Below are positions 37,641 to 46,921 of a DNA stretch of 50,593 nt, piece after piece. The stretch comes from Nesterenkonia sp. F (GTDB lineage Bacteria; Actinomycetota; Actinomycetes; Actinomycetales; Micrococcaceae): NCBI RefSeq assembly GCF_000220985.1, contig NZ_AFRW01000064.1:1-50593 (forward strand), given 5' to 3'. The notes under the pieces are model-generated. The model made no database searches. It had not been told where the DNA came from and saw nothing but the letters and a program-made list of their open reading frames with translations. Every line of letters begins with the position of its first letter. Position 1 is the first letter of the stretch. Made by a program: the position numbers and the translations under genes.

Positions 37641-38837
37641 TCAGGCGTCGAAGGCCGCGGCGAACCGGTCCACCACGGACGCTGCCGGGACATCCGACAT
37701 GAGGCCTTCCGACGTCCGCGAGGCGCCGGTCCCCGCCCACAGGTGGCACCGTTCGAGGTCGCCGGTACGGGCCGCGGCCGCCCGCAGCGGCTTCGTGAGC
37801 TGGTGGACCTGCGGATAGGCCGCTGGAGCGACGTGCCCATAGGTCTCGATGAAGGAGGTGCGCAGGCCCCGCGCCGGCCGTCCGGTGTAAGCGCGGGTCA
37901 CCGTCGTTCCGCGTGCCGGCCGCGACGCGGAGACCGCATCGCGCTCCTCGTCCAACGCCCGACGATGCGCCGGCGAGGTCCCGGCCTCGCGGGTGAGCAG
38001 GAATGCCGTGCCGAGCTGGACCGCATCCGCCCCGGCCCGGCGGACCGCGGCGACGTCGGCGGCGTCGACGATGCCACCTGCGGCGATCAGCGGCACGACG
38101 GTCGAGCCGGTGGTGCCGGTGGGGTCGTCGGAGGTCCGGGAGCGCCGCACGACCTCGGCGACGGCGGCGACCAGCTCACCCAGCGGCCGGTCGTCCGGAT
38201 CGGCGCCGACGCGGTGGGTGCCGCGGTGGCCGCCGGCCTCCGGCCCCTGCACGCAGATCGCATCCATCCCGCGGGCGAGCGCGTCCTCAGCCTCACGCTC
38301 GCCGGTCACGGTGCCGACTAGCCGGGTGCCGACTCCGTGCAGCGCCGCGACGTCGGCAGGCTGCGGCAGACCGAAGGTGAAGGAGACCACCGGCACCGGA
38401 TCGGCGATGAGTGCGTCGAGCTTGGCGCGCCAGTGATCGTCGTCGACGATGGTCGAGGTCGGCAGGTCGACGCCCAGGCGGCGCGCCTCCGGCTCGAGGC
38501 GTCGCCGGTAGTCCGCCAGGCCGTGATCGTCGGCGGCGACGAGGTCGGCCTCGTCCTCGGGCGGGGCGAAGAGGTTCATCCCGACCGGCGCGTCGGTGAG
38601 CTCGCGGACGGCGGCGATCTGCCCGGCCATCGCCTCGGCGTCCAGGTATCCGGCGGCCAGGAAGCCCAGCCCGCCGGCGTCGGCGACCGCCGCGGCGAGC
38701 TCCGGCGTCGACGGCCCGCCGGCCATGGGCGCCTGGATCACCCGACGCCGCAGCGGGGCCACCCGGCCGGTCGCTTCGCCGGTCGGCCCGTGAGTCGTCC
38801 CGTCAGTCGTCCCGTCAGCACCTGCTCTGCTCTCCAT
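37641..38837 (-). CDS. Nitronate monooxygenase (2-nitropropane dioxygenase type)
   Basis: The product has 398 residues and is an FMN-dependent TIM-barrel enzyme that oxidises alkyl nitronates such as propionate-3-nitronate. Family segments are RRVIQAPMAGGPSTPELAAAV, PVGMNLFAPP, VSFTFGLP, VQGPEAGGHRGTH with the histidine expected at the active site, PLIAAGGIVDAADV and GADAVQLGTAFLLTREA. The N-terminal leader (about 25 residues) is Gly/Thr-rich and carries a 12-nt tandem duplication (AGTCGTCCCGTC twice, 38793-38816), so the true start may be a little downstream. It converges on the MFS gene. Confidence 0.88.
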   Translation of the reverse strand: MESRAGADGTTDGTTHGPTGEATGRVAPLRRRVIQAPMAGGPSTPELAAAVADAGGLGFLAAGYLDAEAMAGQIAAVRELTDAPVGMNLFAPPEDEADLVAADDHGLADYRRRLEPEARRLGVDLPTSTIVDDDHWRAKLDALIADPVPVVSFTFGLPQPADVAALHGVGTRLVGTVTGEREAEDALARGMDAICVQGPEAGGHRGTHRVGADPDDRPLGELVAAVAEVVRRSRTSDDPTGTTGSTVVPLIAAGGIVDAADVAAVRRAGADAVQLGTAFLLTREAGTSPAHRRALDEERDAVSASRPARGTTVTRAYTGRPARGLRTSFIETYGHVAPAAYPQVHQLTKPLRAAAARTGDLERCHLWAGTGASRTSEGLMSDVPAASVVDRFAAAFDA

Positions 38838-38936
38838 GTCGCCATGCTAGGCCGTCACCGCGTGGCGAGCAGTGACCTCCGGCACGTCCGCGAGGAGCAG
38901 CCCGCCGACGACTGGGTCCTCGCGCGCGCCGAGCGA

Positions 38937-38942
38937 TAGGAT
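38937..38942 (+). promoter_or_regulatory. Probable -10 for leaderless map
   Basis: TAGGAT lies seven bases before the ATG at 38950, and there is no Shine-Dalgarno sequence between them. Confidence 0.45.
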
Positions 38943-38949
38943 CGCCGAC

Positions 38950-39843
38950 ATGGCATCCGCATCCTCCTCCACGGCTCCGATCGGCACGCTGACCCCGGGC
39001 ACGCTGAGCCCCGAGCGGACGGTGCCGCACCATATCCCGCGTCCGGACTACGTCGGGCTCGACGCGCCGCCGGAGTACACCGGCGAAGACGTCTACGACG
39101 CCGAGACCGTGGAGCGGATCCGCCGTGCCGGGCAGCTGGCCGCCGATGCGATGGTGGCCGCCGGCCGGCACGTCGTTCCGGGCGTGACGACCGACGAGCT
39201 CGACGCCGTCGCCCACGAGTACCTGGTCAGCCGCGGTGCCTATCCCTCCTGCCTGAGCTACCGCGGGTTCCCGAAGTCGATCTGCACCTCGGTCAACGAG
39301 GTGATCTGCCACGGGATCCCGGACTCCCGGCCGCTGGCCGACGGCGACATCGTCAACCTGGACATCACCGCCTACCTGGACGGCGTCCACGGCGACCACA
39401 ACGTCACCTTCTTCGTCGGCGACGTCGACGAGGAGTCCCGGCTGCTCGTCGAGCGGACGAAGGAGGCGATGATGCGCGCCATCCGTGCGGTGAAGCCCGG
39501 ACGGCCGATCAACGTCATCGGGCGGACCATCGAGTCCTACGCGAAGCGCTTCGACTACGGCGTGGTCCGCGAGTTCATCGGCCACGGCGTGGGCAAGGCC
39601 TTCCACACCGGGCTGGTCATCCCGCACTTCGACGCCGCGCCGGACCACTCCCAGCCGATGGAGCCGGGCATGGTCTTCACCATCGAGCCGATGCTCACCC
39701 TGGGCACCCGGCACTTCGAGCTCTGGGAGGACGGCTGGACCGCGGTCACCCGAGACCGCAGGCGCACCGCGCAGTTCGAGCACACCCTGGTCGTCACCGA
39801 GGACGGCGCCGAGATCCTCACGCTGCCCTCCGAGGAGGCCTGA
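38950..39843 (+). CDS. map: Type I methionine aminopeptidase
   Basis: The product has 297 residues and removes the initiator methionine from new proteins. The catalytic fold contains [39 protein letters not shown] with two metal aspartates, [12 protein letters not shown] with the metal histidine, and the acidic ligands in VFTIEPML and [11 protein letters not shown]. The 40-residue N-terminal extension includes [11 protein letters not shown], a feature of the actinobacterial MetAP1c (MapB) enzymes, whose linker contains a PxxP-like segment. The ATG at 38950 is supported by the spacing of a -10-like element. Confidence 0.93.
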   Translation: MASASSSTAPIGTLTPGTLSPERTVPHHIPRPDYVGLDAPPEYTGEDVYDAETVERIRRAGQLAADAMVAAGRHVVPGVTTDELDAVAHEYLVSRGAYPSCLSYRGFPKSICTSVNEVICHGIPDSRPLADGDIVNLDITAYLDGVHGDHNVTFFVGDVDEESRLLVERTKEAMMRAIRAVKPGRPINVIGRTIESYAKRFDYGVVREFIGHGVGKAFHTGLVIPHFDAAPDHSQPMEPGMVFTIEPMLTLGTRHFELWEDGWTAVTRDRRRTAQFEHTLVVTEDGAEILTLPSEEA

Positions 39844-39880
39844 GTCCCGCCGCGCGCGACGACTTCTCCGCGGCGCGGAC

Positions 39881-39909
39881 GTGACCCGGATCGCTTCGGA
39901 CGCTATCCT
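39881..39909 (+). promoter_or_regulatory. Predicted ppgK promoter
   Basis: GTGACC (39881-39886) and TATCCT (39904-39909) are separated by 17 bp. Transcription would start near 39916, giving a leader of about 135 nt before ppgK. I see no known riboswitch in the leader. Confidence 0.5.
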
Positions 39910-40050
39910 GTTCTCCGGCGCCGCGCCGCTCGGCACGGCCTGCTGTTCCGGTGCGACGACGCACACCCCGCACGCTGAGGCCCGCGATCGGCGCCCGGGC
40001 GACGTCGTCGCCGCAGGATCCGCGCTCGGTCGCCCCACCCCTGGAGAGCG

Positions 40051-40884
40051 ATGACCCACGCAGTCGAGAACCCGTCCACGACCGGCCCGCACGGGCTGCC
40101 CAAGCGCGCCATCGGCATCGACGTCGGCGGCACCGGCATCAAGGGCGGCATCGTCAACCTCGACAAGGGCAAGCTCACCGGGGAGCGCTTCCGCATCCCC
40201 ACGCCGAAGCCGGCGACCCCCGAGGCCGTCGCCGGGGTGATCGGCGAGATCCTCGAGGAGCTGCTCCGCCGCGAGAAGGCCCCGGCGGTCGCGGAGCTCT
40301 CGGTCGGGGTGCTGGTGCCGGGCATCGTGGTGGACAACCAGGTGCTCTCGGCGGCGAACATCGACGACTCCTGGCTGGAGTGCGACGCCGGGGCCCTGCT
40401 GCGCGACCTGCCTGGTCAGATCCACACCTTCAACGACGCCGACGGCGCCGGCCTGGCCGAGGCCCACTACGGCGCCGGCTCGGACACCTCCGGCTCGGTC
40501 ATGACCGTCACCCTCGGCACCGGGATCGGCTCGGCGCTGGTCCACGACGGCGAGCTGGTCCCGAACACCGAGATGGGTCACCTGGAGTTCGAGGGCGAGG
40601 TGGCCGAGCAGAAGGCCTCGGCGGCGGCCCGCGAGCGCGCCGACATGCCCTGGGACGAGTACGGACGGCTGCTGAACCGCTACCTGGTGCACCTGGAGCG
40701 GCTGTTCTCGCCGAAGAAGTTCATCATCGGCGGGGGCATCTCCAAGCGCAGCGAGGACTTCCTGCCGCAGGTCACCGACGTCCGTGCCCCGGTGGTGCCG
40801 GCGCAGCTGAAGAACAACGCCGGCATCGTCGGCGCCGCCCTGCACGCGGCCGAGCAGACCCGCCGACAGGCGGCGAAACGCTGA
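40051..40884 (+). CDS. ppgK: Polyphosphate glucokinase
   Basis: The product has 277 residues. PpgK phosphorylates glucose using polyphosphate or ATP and is a ROK-family enzyme common in actinobacteria. The N-terminal phosphate motif is [15 protein letters not shown], the sugar-binding aspartate is in [17 protein letters not shown], the second phosphate motif is [18 protein letters not shown], and [11 protein letters not shown] carries the conserved Glu-His pair. The ATG follows GGAGAG. The gene end overlaps the promoter of the downstream tRNA gene. Confidence 0.92.
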   Translation: MTHAVENPSTTGPHGLPKRAIGIDVGGTGIKGGIVNLDKGKLTGERFRIPTPKPATPEAVAGVIGEILEELLRREKAPAVAELSVGVLVPGIVVDNQVLSAANIDDSWLECDAGALLRDLPGQIHTFNDADGAGLAEAHYGAGSDTSGSVMTVTLGTGIGSALVHDGELVPNTEMGHLEFEGEVAEQKASAAARERADMPWDEYGRLLNRYLVHLERLFSPKKFIIGGGISKRSEDFLPQVTDVRAPVVPAQLKNNAGIVGAALHAAEQTRRQAAKR

Positions 40885-40893
40885 CCGTGCGAC

Positions 40894-40902
40894 TGGTATA
40901 GT
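40894..40902 (+). promoter_or_regulatory. Extended -10 promoter for tRNA-Val
   Basis: TGG-TATAGT is an extended -10 starting just after the ppgK stop. It would give a primary transcript with an 80-nt leader before the tRNA. No good -35 is present at the usual distance. Confidence 0.5.
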
Positions 40903-40990
40903 CTTCTCGCCGGTGCGCCCGGCGCCTTGCCTGCCGCCCGCGGGTCGTCCCGCGGAGCCGGCGGATCGTGGCGCCGCGGCCGCCGGTGAC

Positions 40991-41063
40991 GGGCCTTTAG
41001 CTCAGCTGGCAGAGCATCGCGTTTACACCGCGAGTGTCGTCGGTTCGATCCCGGCAGGGCCCA
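40991..41063 (+). tRNA. tRNA-Val (anticodon TAC)
   Basis: A 73-nt cloverleaf folds cleanly. The acceptor stem GGGCCTT pairs with AGGGCCC (one G-T wobble), the D-stem is GCTC/GAGC, the anticodon stem TCGCG/CGCGA encloses the loop TTTACAC with anticodon TAC, and the T-stem GTCGG/CCGGC encloses TTCGATC. The discriminator base is A, as expected for valine. The CCA end is not encoded; the sequence continues CCG. Confidence 0.93.
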
Positions 41064-41133
41064 CCGACATCCTGCGCCGGGGCCGACCTCGGCGCGCCCC
41101 GGCCGATGTTCCCGACCGTGTGCGGAGAGATCC

Positions 41134-41472
41134 ATGAAGACCGAGCTGAACCCCGGCGAGACGGTGCTGAAGTCCTCGAACGCCAATCTGCAGCGCGGCG
41201 CCGAGACGCCCGGCGGACGCCTCCATCTGACCGACCGCCGGCTGATCTTCGAATCCCACGCGTTCAACATCCAGACCGGGACCTCCGTCGTGGGGCTCGG
41301 CGAGATCGTCGACGCCGAGCCGGTCTGGACGCTCTTCCTCGACGCGATCCCGGTGATGCCGAACTCGCTCGCGGTGCGCACCCGCGACGGCGCCGAGCTG
41401 CGCTTCGTGCTCTTCGGCCGCAAGACCTGGCGCCGCGAGATCCTGCAGGCCGCCGGCCGCCCGGCCGCCTGA
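41134..41472 (+). CDS. GRAM-domain-like small protein
   Basis: The product has 112 residues, starting [19 protein letters not shown] and continuing with [19 protein letters not shown], which is the beta-strand pattern of GRAM/PH-like domains. A central segment [15 protein letters not shown] and the end [15 protein letters not shown] complete the fold. Such domains can bind lipids or proteins at membranes, but no function is known for the short bacterial members. It lies 70 bp after tRNA-Val and 10 bp before an ion channel gene, so it may be cotranscribed with both. Confidence 0.75.
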   Translation: MKTELNPGETVLKSSNANLQRGAETPGGRLHLTDRRLIFESHAFNIQTGTSVVGLGEIVDAEPVWTLFLDAIPVMPNSLAVRTRDGAELRFVLFGRKTWRREILQAAGRPAA

Positions 41473-41482
41473 GCCGGAGCCG

Positions 41483-42205
41483 ATGACCCCGCAGCCGACC
41501 GACCATACGCTCAGCCGCGTGCAGCGCTGGGAGCGCCGCACCGAGATCCCGATGATCCTGCTGGCGGCGGCGTTCTTCGTCGCCTACGCCTGGCGGGTGA
41601 TCGACACCAGCATCCCGCCGACGCTGGAGCAGCTGCTCATCACCGTCTCCTGGACGCTCTGGGCGGCCTTCGCCGTGGATCTGGGCATCCGCCTGGTGCT
41701 CGCGGAGCGGCGCGGCCGCTACCTGCTCGCCCGCTGGTACGACGTGCTGCTGGTGCTCGTGCCGGTGTTCCGTCCGCTGCGCGTGCTGCGCGTGCTCAGC
41801 GCCCTGCGCCTGGTCCAGCGGGTGATGACCCGCCGACTCGTGGGGCAGACCAGCATCTACGTCGCCGCCACCGCGCTGCTGTGCATCCTGCTGGGCGCCG
41901 TGGCGATCCTCGACGTCGAACGCGGCCATCCCGACGCCAACATCACCAGCTTCGGCGACGCCATCTGGTGGGCGGTGGTCACCAGCGCCACCGTCGGCTA
42001 CGGCGACTTCTACCCGGTCACCGTCGCCGGGCGGCTGATCGCCGTGGCCCTGATGATCGTGGGCATCGCGCTGCTCGGGGCGATCACCGCCGGCGTCGCC
42101 TCCTGGGTGATGCAGGCGGTGGAACCGGCGGTTCGTCCCCGGGAGTCCGGCGACGAGCCCTCGGACAGCACGACGGTCGACGCCGGCGATCCAGAACAGG
42201 ACTGA
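41483..42205 (+). CDS. Voltage-gated-type potassium channel
   Basis: The product has 240 residues with six hydrophobic segments arranged as in voltage-gated channels. The fourth segment carries regularly spaced arginines ([20 protein letters not shown]), and the pore region [20 protein letters not shown] contains the K+ selectivity filter TVGYGD. The last span ([21 protein letters not shown]) is followed by a short acidic cytoplasmic tail without an RCK domain. It is therefore a small Kv-like channel. Its physiological role is unknown. Confidence 0.87.
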   Translation: MTPQPTDHTLSRVQRWERRTEIPMILLAAAFFVAYAWRVIDTSIPPTLEQLLITVSWTLWAAFAVDLGIRLVLAERRGRYLLARWYDVLLVLVPVFRPLRVLRVLSALRLVQRVMTRRLVGQTSIYVAATALLCILLGAVAILDVERGHPDANITSFGDAIWWAVVTSATVGYGDFYPVTVAGRLIAVALMIVGIALLGAITAGVASWVMQAVEPAVRPRESGDEPSDSTTVDAGDPEQD

Positions 42206-42206
42206 C

Positions 42207-42389
42207 TCAGCTCTCGCGGCCCTCACGCTCCCGCAGGGCCCCGCGCAGGATCCGCACGGCCTTGGGCCCGACGCCGTGCAGCGCCGGCAGCTCGGCGTCG
42301 TCGATCCGGGCGACCTGATCCAGCCTGGTGACGCCGGCGCCCAGCAGCGCTCTGGCCGGAGTCGGCCCGGTTAGACTGCTTGCGAGCAC
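42207..42389 (-). CDS. Small helix-hairpin-helix protein
   Basis: The product has 60 residues. The segment TPARALLGAGVTRLDQVARI-DDAELPALHGVGPKAVRILRGAL resembles the helix-hairpin-helix fold of the RNA polymerase alpha C-terminal domain and of small DNA-binding proteins, with the hairpin GVGPKAV. It starts at GTG 42389, just 33 bp from the divergent FAD oxidase gene, and ends 1 bp after the channel gene on the opposite strand. A -10-like TAGACT (42372-42377) for the oxidase lies inside its 5' end. Function unknown. Confidence 0.65.
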   Translation of the reverse strand: MLASSLTGPTPARALLGAGVTRLDQVARIDDAELPALHGVGPKAVRILRGALREREGRES

Positions 42390-42421
42390 GTGCCCCGCTG
42401 CCCCGCGATCACGAGGTGAGC

Positions 42422-43861
42422 ATGTCCCCCAGCACAGACGCCGGCGCCGACGTCAGCACCGGTGCCCCCGCGTCGGGCCCCTCGGAGACGGACGGTCGCG
42501 TCGTCGAGGCGCTGCGACGGGCCCTGCCCGGCCGCGTCGTCACCGACCCCGAGGTGCTGACCGCCTGCACGGCGGACCGCTCCGGCCACCGGGCCGACGC
42601 ACCGCCGCTGGCGGTGGTGGAGGCCCGCGAAGTCGCCGACGTGCAGGAGACCTGCCGCATCGCCTCGGCGCACGGAACTCCGATCGTGACCCGGGCCGCC
42701 GGCACGGGCCTGGCCGGCGGAGCGGTCGCCGGAGGCGGAGAGATCGTGCTCTCCACCCGCTCGATGGACCGCATCCTGGAGATCTCCCCGGCGGACCGGC
42801 TCGCCGTCGTCGGGCCCGGGATCCTCAACGGAGACCTCAACCGCGCCCTGGCCGAGCACGGCCTCTGGTGGGCGCCGGATCCGGCCAGCCGCGACATCTC
42901 CACGGTCGGCGGCAACATCGCCATGAACGCCGGAGGGCTGCTCTGCGCCAAGTACGGCGTCACCCGGGAGGCGGTGCTGGCGCTGACCGTCGTGCTCGCC
43001 GACGGCCGGGTGGTCGAGACCGGGCATCGCACGGTGAAGGGCGTCAGCGGCTACGACCTCTGCGCCCTGCTGATCGGTTCCGAGGGCACCCTGGGCATCA
43101 TCGTCGAGGCCACGCTGCGGCTCGATCCGCTGCCCGAGGGCCCGCCGACGACGATCGGAGCCTTCTTCGACTCCGTCGACGACGCCGCCCGCGCCGCCGC
43201 GGCGATCACCGCCGCCGGCCATCGCATCGCCCTGATGGAGCTGATGGACGAGCCGACGCTCGCCGCGGTCGCCGAGCACGCGGACCAGGATCTGCTGCGT
43301 CGGGGAAGAGCGCATCTGCTCGTCCAGTGCGACGGCCCCGGCGCCGCGACGTTGGCCGAGGCCGTGGTCGCCGTGCTGCGCGACCACGGCGGCGACGTCG
43401 AGGCCACCGACGACGAGCAGCGCGCCGCCGAGCTGCTGGCGCTGCGCCGTGCCGCCCTGCCCGCCCTGGAGGCGCAGGGCACGCTGCTCGTCGAGGACAT
43501 CGCGGTCCCGCGGAGCCGCCTGGCGGAGACCTTCGCGGCGATCCGCGAGCTGGAGGCCGCCCACGGCGTGACGATCCCGACGACCTGCCATGCCGGCGAC
43601 GGCAACCTGCACCCGACCTTCGTGGTCACGAGCGAGGAGATCCCCGCGAGAGTCTGGGCGGCGGCGGAGGCGCTCTTCGCCCATGCCCTGGCGGTCGGCG
43701 GCACGCTGACCGGCGAGCACGGGATCGGGCTGCTCAAACGAGCCTGGCTGCCCGACGAGCTGGGCCCCGAGCAGCTGCAGCTGCAGCGCGGCATCAAGGC
43801 GGTCTTCGATCCGCAGGGTCTGCTCAACCCCGGCAAGATCTTCGCCCAGGAGACGGCATGA
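42422..43861 (+). CDS. FAD-linked oxidase, GlcD/D-lactate dehydrogenase family
   Basis: The product has 479 residues. The FAD-binding PCMH domain contains TRAAGTGLAGGAVAGGGEIVL, VVGPGILNGDLNRALAEHGL, STVGGNIAMNAGG and VKGVSGYDLCALLIGSEGTLG. The C-terminal oxidase domain has TCHAGDGNLHPTF, LTGEHGIGLLKR and DPQGLLNPGKIF. These are typical of glycolate oxidase subunit D and D-lactate or D-2-hydroxyacid dehydrogenases. No Fe-S partner (GlcF) is adjacent. The ATG at 42422 follows GAGGTGA. It ends in ATGA, overlapping the following SDR gene, so the two are coupled. Confidence 0.88.
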   Translation: MSPSTDAGADVSTGAPASGPSETDGRVVEALRRALPGRVVTDPEVLTACTADRSGHRADAPPLAVVEAREVADVQETCRIASAHGTPIVTRAAGTGLAGGAVAGGGEIVLSTRSMDRILEISPADRLAVVGPGILNGDLNRALAEHGLWWAPDPASRDISTVGGNIAMNAGGLLCAKYGVTREAVLALTVVLADGRVVETGHRTVKGVSGYDLCALLIGSEGTLGIIVEATLRLDPLPEGPPTTIGAFFDSVDDAARAAAAITAAGHRIALMELMDEPTLAAVAEHADQDLLRRGRAHLLVQCDGPGAATLAEAVVAVLRDHGGDVEATDDEQRAAELLALRRAALPALEAQGTLLVEDIAVPRSRLAETFAAIRELEAAHGVTIPTTCHAGDGNLHPTFVVTSEEIPARVWAAAEALFAHALAVGGTLTGEHGIGLLKRAWLPDELGPEQLQLQRGIKAVFDPQGLLNPGKIFAQETA

Positions 43862-44679
43862 CCGAGACGATCGTCATCACCGGAGCCAGCGACGGCATCG
43901 GCGCCGCCGCGGCACGACAGCTCGCCGACGCCGGGCATCGGCTGGTGCTCGTCGGCCGCTCGCCGGACAAGACGCGAGCGGTGGCGGAGGAGGTCGGCGC
44001 CGAGCATCACATCGCGGACTTCACCCGGCTCGACGACGTCCGGTCGCTCGCCGAGGCGCTGCGCCGGGGCTGCGAGCGCATCGACGTGCTGGCCCACAAC
44101 GCCGGCGGAGTCTTCTCCGGTCCGAGCGCCACGCCGGACGGCTTCGAGAAGTCCTTCCAGGTCAATCACCTCGCGCCGTTCCTGCTGACGCGGCGGCTGC
44201 AGGACCGGCTGCTGGACTCGCGGGCGCGGGTGGTGGCCACCTCCAGCATCGGAGCCCGCGTCTTCTCCCGCCTGGACCTCGACGACGTCCAGACGTGGGA
44301 GCGATTCACCGCCAATCGAGCCTACGGCAACGCGAAGCTGGCGAACATCCTCTTCGTCCGCGAGCTGCACGCCCGGTTCCACGCCGAGGGGCTGTCGGCG
44401 GTCGCCTTCCACCCCGGGTTCGTCGCCACGAACTTCGCCTCCGACACCTCCAGCTGGTTCCGCCTGGCGTACCACTCGGCCCTGCGGAGGATGTTCACCA
44501 CCCCCGAGGAGGGCGGGACGCGGCTGGCGCACCTCATCACCGGCACGCCGGGCCGGACCTGGCAGTCCGGCCAGTACTGCGGATCCGACCTGAAGATCGC
44601 GCGCACCGCCGCCGCCGGACACGATCCCGAGGTCGCGCGCCGGCACTGGGAGCTCAGCGAGCAGCTGCTGGCCGGCTGA
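43858..44679 (+). CDS. SDR family NAD(P)-dependent oxidoreductase
   Basis: The product has 273 residues. It has the cofactor motif TGASDGIG (residues 8-15), the NAGG motif (AHNAGGVFSGPS), the catalytic serines in ATSSIGARV and YGNAK supplying the tyrosine and lysine. HPGFVATNFASDTSS and the C-terminal layout resemble the retinol dehydrogenase/WWOX-like SDR group. Its overlap with the FAD oxidase suggests a shared pathway, perhaps hydroxyacid or alcohol oxidation, but the substrate is unknown. Confidence 0.85.
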   Translation: MTETIVITGASDGIGAAAARQLADAGHRLVLVGRSPDKTRAVAEEVGAEHHIADFTRLDDVRSLAEALRRGCERIDVLAHNAGGVFSGPSATPDGFEKSFQVNHLAPFLLTRRLQDRLLDSRARVVATSSIGARVFSRLDLDDVQTWERFTANRAYGNAKLANILFVRELHARFHAEGLSAVAFHPGFVATNFASDTSSWFRLAYHSALRRMFTTPEEGGTRLAHLITGTPGRTWQSGQYCGSDLKIARTAAAGHDPEVARRHWELSEQLLAG

Positions 44680-44690
44680 GCGCGCCCGAC

Positions 44691-44717
44691 GGCCCGACCG
44701 GCCCGACCGGCCCGACC
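44691..44717. repeat. 9-nt tandem repeat after the SDR gene
   Basis: GGCCCGACC occurs three times head to tail (44691-44699, 44700-44708, 44709-44717), preceded by a degenerate fourth copy. It fills most of the 46-bp gap between convergent genes. Confidence 0.75.
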
Positions 44718-44725
44718 GTCGTCGA

Positions 44726-46201
44726 TCAGCCGGCGCCCACGGCGTCCTGGATCGGCCCGGAGATGAAGTACAGGATGAACAGCGCCGCGGTGACGTACAT
44801 CAGCGGATGCACCTGCTTCGCCTTGCCGCGCAGGATCTTGATGACCACGTAGGTGATGAAGCCGGCACCGATGCCGTTGGTGATCGAATAGGAGAACGGC
44901 ATCAGCACCACGGTCATGAACGCCGGCATCGCGATCTCCGGGTCGGTCCAGTCGATGCGGGTGATCTGCTGCATCATCAGGAACCCGACCAGCACCAGTG
45001 TCGCGGAGGCCGCCTCGGTGGGGATGACCGCAGCCAGCGGCGAGAGCACGATCGTGGCCAGGAACAGCGCGCCGGTGACCACGTTGGCCAGGCCGGTGCG
45101 GGCGCCGTCGCCCACGCCGACCGTCGACTCGATGAACCCGGAGTTCACCGACGTCGCGCCGAGTCCGCCGCCCATGGTGCCCAGCGCATCGGAGACCATG
45201 ATGCGGCGCGAGCACGGCACGCCGCCGTCGGCGTCCTTGATGCCCCCTGCGTTCGAGACCCCGACCATGGTGCCGAGCAGGTCGAAGAAGTTCGCCAGCA
45301 GCAGGGTGAACACCGCCAGCGAGGCGGCGATGATGCCGATGCTCTCCCAGGAGCCGAGCAGGTTGAACCCGCCGAGCAGCGAGAAGTCCGGCAGCGTGAA
45401 CCACTCCTGGTCCAGCGTCGGCGCCGTCAGCTCCCAGCCGTAGGGGTTCTCGCCGTCCTGGCCGACGGCGCCGATGTGCAGGAAGGACTCCAGGGTGATG
45501 GCCAGCGCCGTCGCTCCGACGATCGAGTAGAGGATCGCGCCGCGGATCTTCGCCGCCCACATGGCGAAGAGTGCGAAGAGCGCGACCAGGAAGATGACCA
45601 GCGGCCAGCCGAAGAGGAAGCCGCCGGCGCCCAGCTCCAGGGCGGTGCCGCCGCCGTTCTGGATGAAGCCGGCGTTGATCATCCCGATCAGCGCGATGAA
45701 CAGGCCGATGCCGACGCTGATGGCGGTCTTCAGCTGGGCGGGCACCGCGTCGAAGATGGCCTGGCGGAAGCCGGTGAGCACCAGCAGCAGCAGGATGAAT
45801 CCCTCGATGACCACCAGACCCATCGCGTCGGCCCAGGTCATGCCGGGCAGCACGACGATGCCGTAGGTGATGAAGGCGGAGAGTCCCAGCGAGGAGGAGA
45901 CCGCCATCGGGAACTTGCCGACCACGCCCATCAGGATGGTCATCAGGCCCGAGACCAGGGAGGTCGCCGCGGCGACCGCGGGCAGGTTCGGCTCGGTGCC
46001 GCCGCCGAGGAAGTGGCCGGTCGAATCGGTCGAGGCCCCGATGATCAGCGGATTCAGCACGACGATATAGGACATCGCCAGGAAGGTCGCCAGCCCGCCG
46101 CGGATCTCGCGGCCCACCGTCGACCCGCGGGCGGTGATCTCGAAGTATCGGTCCAGAGCGCCGCCTCGCGCGGCCGTCGCAGTCTCAGTCGTGGTGCTCA
46201 C
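44726..46201 (-). CDS. NCS2-family purine permease (AzgA/PbuG-like)
   Basis: The product has 491 residues with about 12-14 hydrophobic segments. The start GGLATFLAMSYIVVLNPLII and the block VNSGFIESTVGVGDGARTGL, containing the substrate-binding glutamate region, are typical of the AzgA-like guanine/hypoxanthine/adenine permeases of the NCS2 superfamily. The GTG at 46201 has a minus-strand -10-like TAGAGT (46215-46210) eight bases upstream, so a leaderless start is possible; GGAG in between could also be a ribosome site. No purine riboswitch is visible upstream. Confidence 0.87.
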   Translation of the reverse strand: MSTTTETATAARGGALDRYFEITARGSTVGREIRGGLATFLAMSYIVVLNPLIIGASTDSTGHFLGGGTEPNLPAVAAATSLVSGLMTILMGVVGKFPMAVSSSLGLSAFITYGIVVLPGMTWADAMGLVVIEGFILLLLVLTGFRQAIFDAVPAQLKTAISVGIGLFIALIGMINAGFIQNGGGTALELGAGGFLFGWPLVIFLVALFALFAMWAAKIRGAILYSIVGATALAITLESFLHIGAVGQDGENPYGWELTAPTLDQEWFTLPDFSLLGGFNLLGSWESIGIIAASLAVFTLLLANFFDLLGTMVGVSNAGGIKDADGGVPCSRRIMVSDALGTMGGGLGATSVNSGFIESTVGVGDGARTGLANVVTGALFLATIVLSPLAAVIPTEAASATLVLVGFLMMQQITRIDWTDPEIAMPAFMTVVLMPFSYSITNGIGAGFITYVVIKILRGKAKQVHPLMYVTAALFILYFISGPIQDAVGAG

Positions 46202-46316
46202 GGAGCTCCACTCTAAGCGAAAGGCGGGCGCCGACGCCGCCCGCGGCCGCCGGATGGGGTCATGGGATGCGCCACGGGCGGATGCTGCGGCGCGGACGAG
46301 CAGGAACGCGTCAGGA

Positions 46317-46342
46317 GATGCGGCTCAGGGGATGCGGCTCAG
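46317..46342. repeat. 12-nt repeat over the ahpE stop codon
   Basis: GATGCGGCTCAG occurs at 46317-46328 and 46331-46342, two bases apart. The minus-strand stop codon of ahpE is at 46325-46327, so the last codons of the gene are duplicated downstream of it. Confidence 0.7.
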
Positions 46343-46921
46343 CCGGGCGAGCACGTCGAGGGTCTCGTCCAGTTCTCGAGCCTGATGCGTCGGCACGTGC
46401 TGGATATGCCGGACGACGAGCTCGGCGTCGAGCAGGTAGCTCGTCCGCGTCGCGACGCCGCGCTCGGCGTCGAAGGCCCCGAAGTCCTGGGCGATCCGCC
46501 CGTGCGGCCAGAAGTCGCTGACCAGCTCGACGCCGAGCCCGTCGCCGGCCGCGGGCCCCGCGCCGTCGTCGGCATCCTCGGCGTCGCCGACGTCGCCGAC
46601 GTCGCCGGCGGATCCGGCGGCCGCGACCAGATGCTCGGCATAGGCCCGCAGACTGTGGATCGCGTCGCAGCTGACGGCCAGCGCTCGCACGCCCAGGCGA
46701 CGCAGCTCCGCACGACGGGCCTGCAGCTCCGCCAGCTCCGAACCGCAGACGCGGCTGAAGGCGAAGGGATAGAACATCACCAGCACCGGCGCCCCGGCCA
46801 GCTGCTCCAGTCGGAGCTCCTCGCCGTGGTGGGTCCGGCCGACCGCCGGAGGCGCGAGCTCGCCGATCCGTGCTCCGCCGTCGGCGCCCGCGGAGGGCCC
46901 GCGGCGCGCCGTCCGGGTCAC
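46325..46921 (-). CDS. AhpE-like one-cysteine peroxiredoxin with acidic insert
   Basis: The product has 198 residues. The peroxidatic cysteine is C59 in YPFAFSRVCGSEL (PxxxSxxC), and the diagnostic AhpE block LVSDFWPHG lies at residues 133-141. The protein reduces peroxides using thiol partners. Between the helix ending AEHLVAAA and that block there is an insert of about 27 residues (102-128), rich in Gly, Asp and Ala, partly encoded by the 9-nt repeat CGTCGCCGR (46582-46608). The GTG at 46921 overlaps the DUF3052 stop as GTGA. The order ahpE-DUF3052-aceE matches Rv2238c-Rv2239c-Rv2241. Confidence 0.87.
   Translation of the reverse strand: MTRTARRGPSAGADGGARIGELAPPAVGRTHHGEELRLEQLAGAPVLVMFYPFAFSRVCGSELAELQARRAELRRLGVRALAVSCDAIHSLRAYAEHLVAAAGSAGDVGDVGDAEDADDGAGPAAGDGLGVELVSDFWPHGRIAQDFGAFDAERGVATRTSYLLDAELVVRHIQHVPTHQARELDETLDVLARLSRIP

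Noticed and set aside
40910..40990. Riboswitch or T-box in the tRNA-Val leader
   Set aside because: The leader is GC-rich and foldable, but no known riboswitch motif was recognised, and a tRNA gene downstream explains the transcript.
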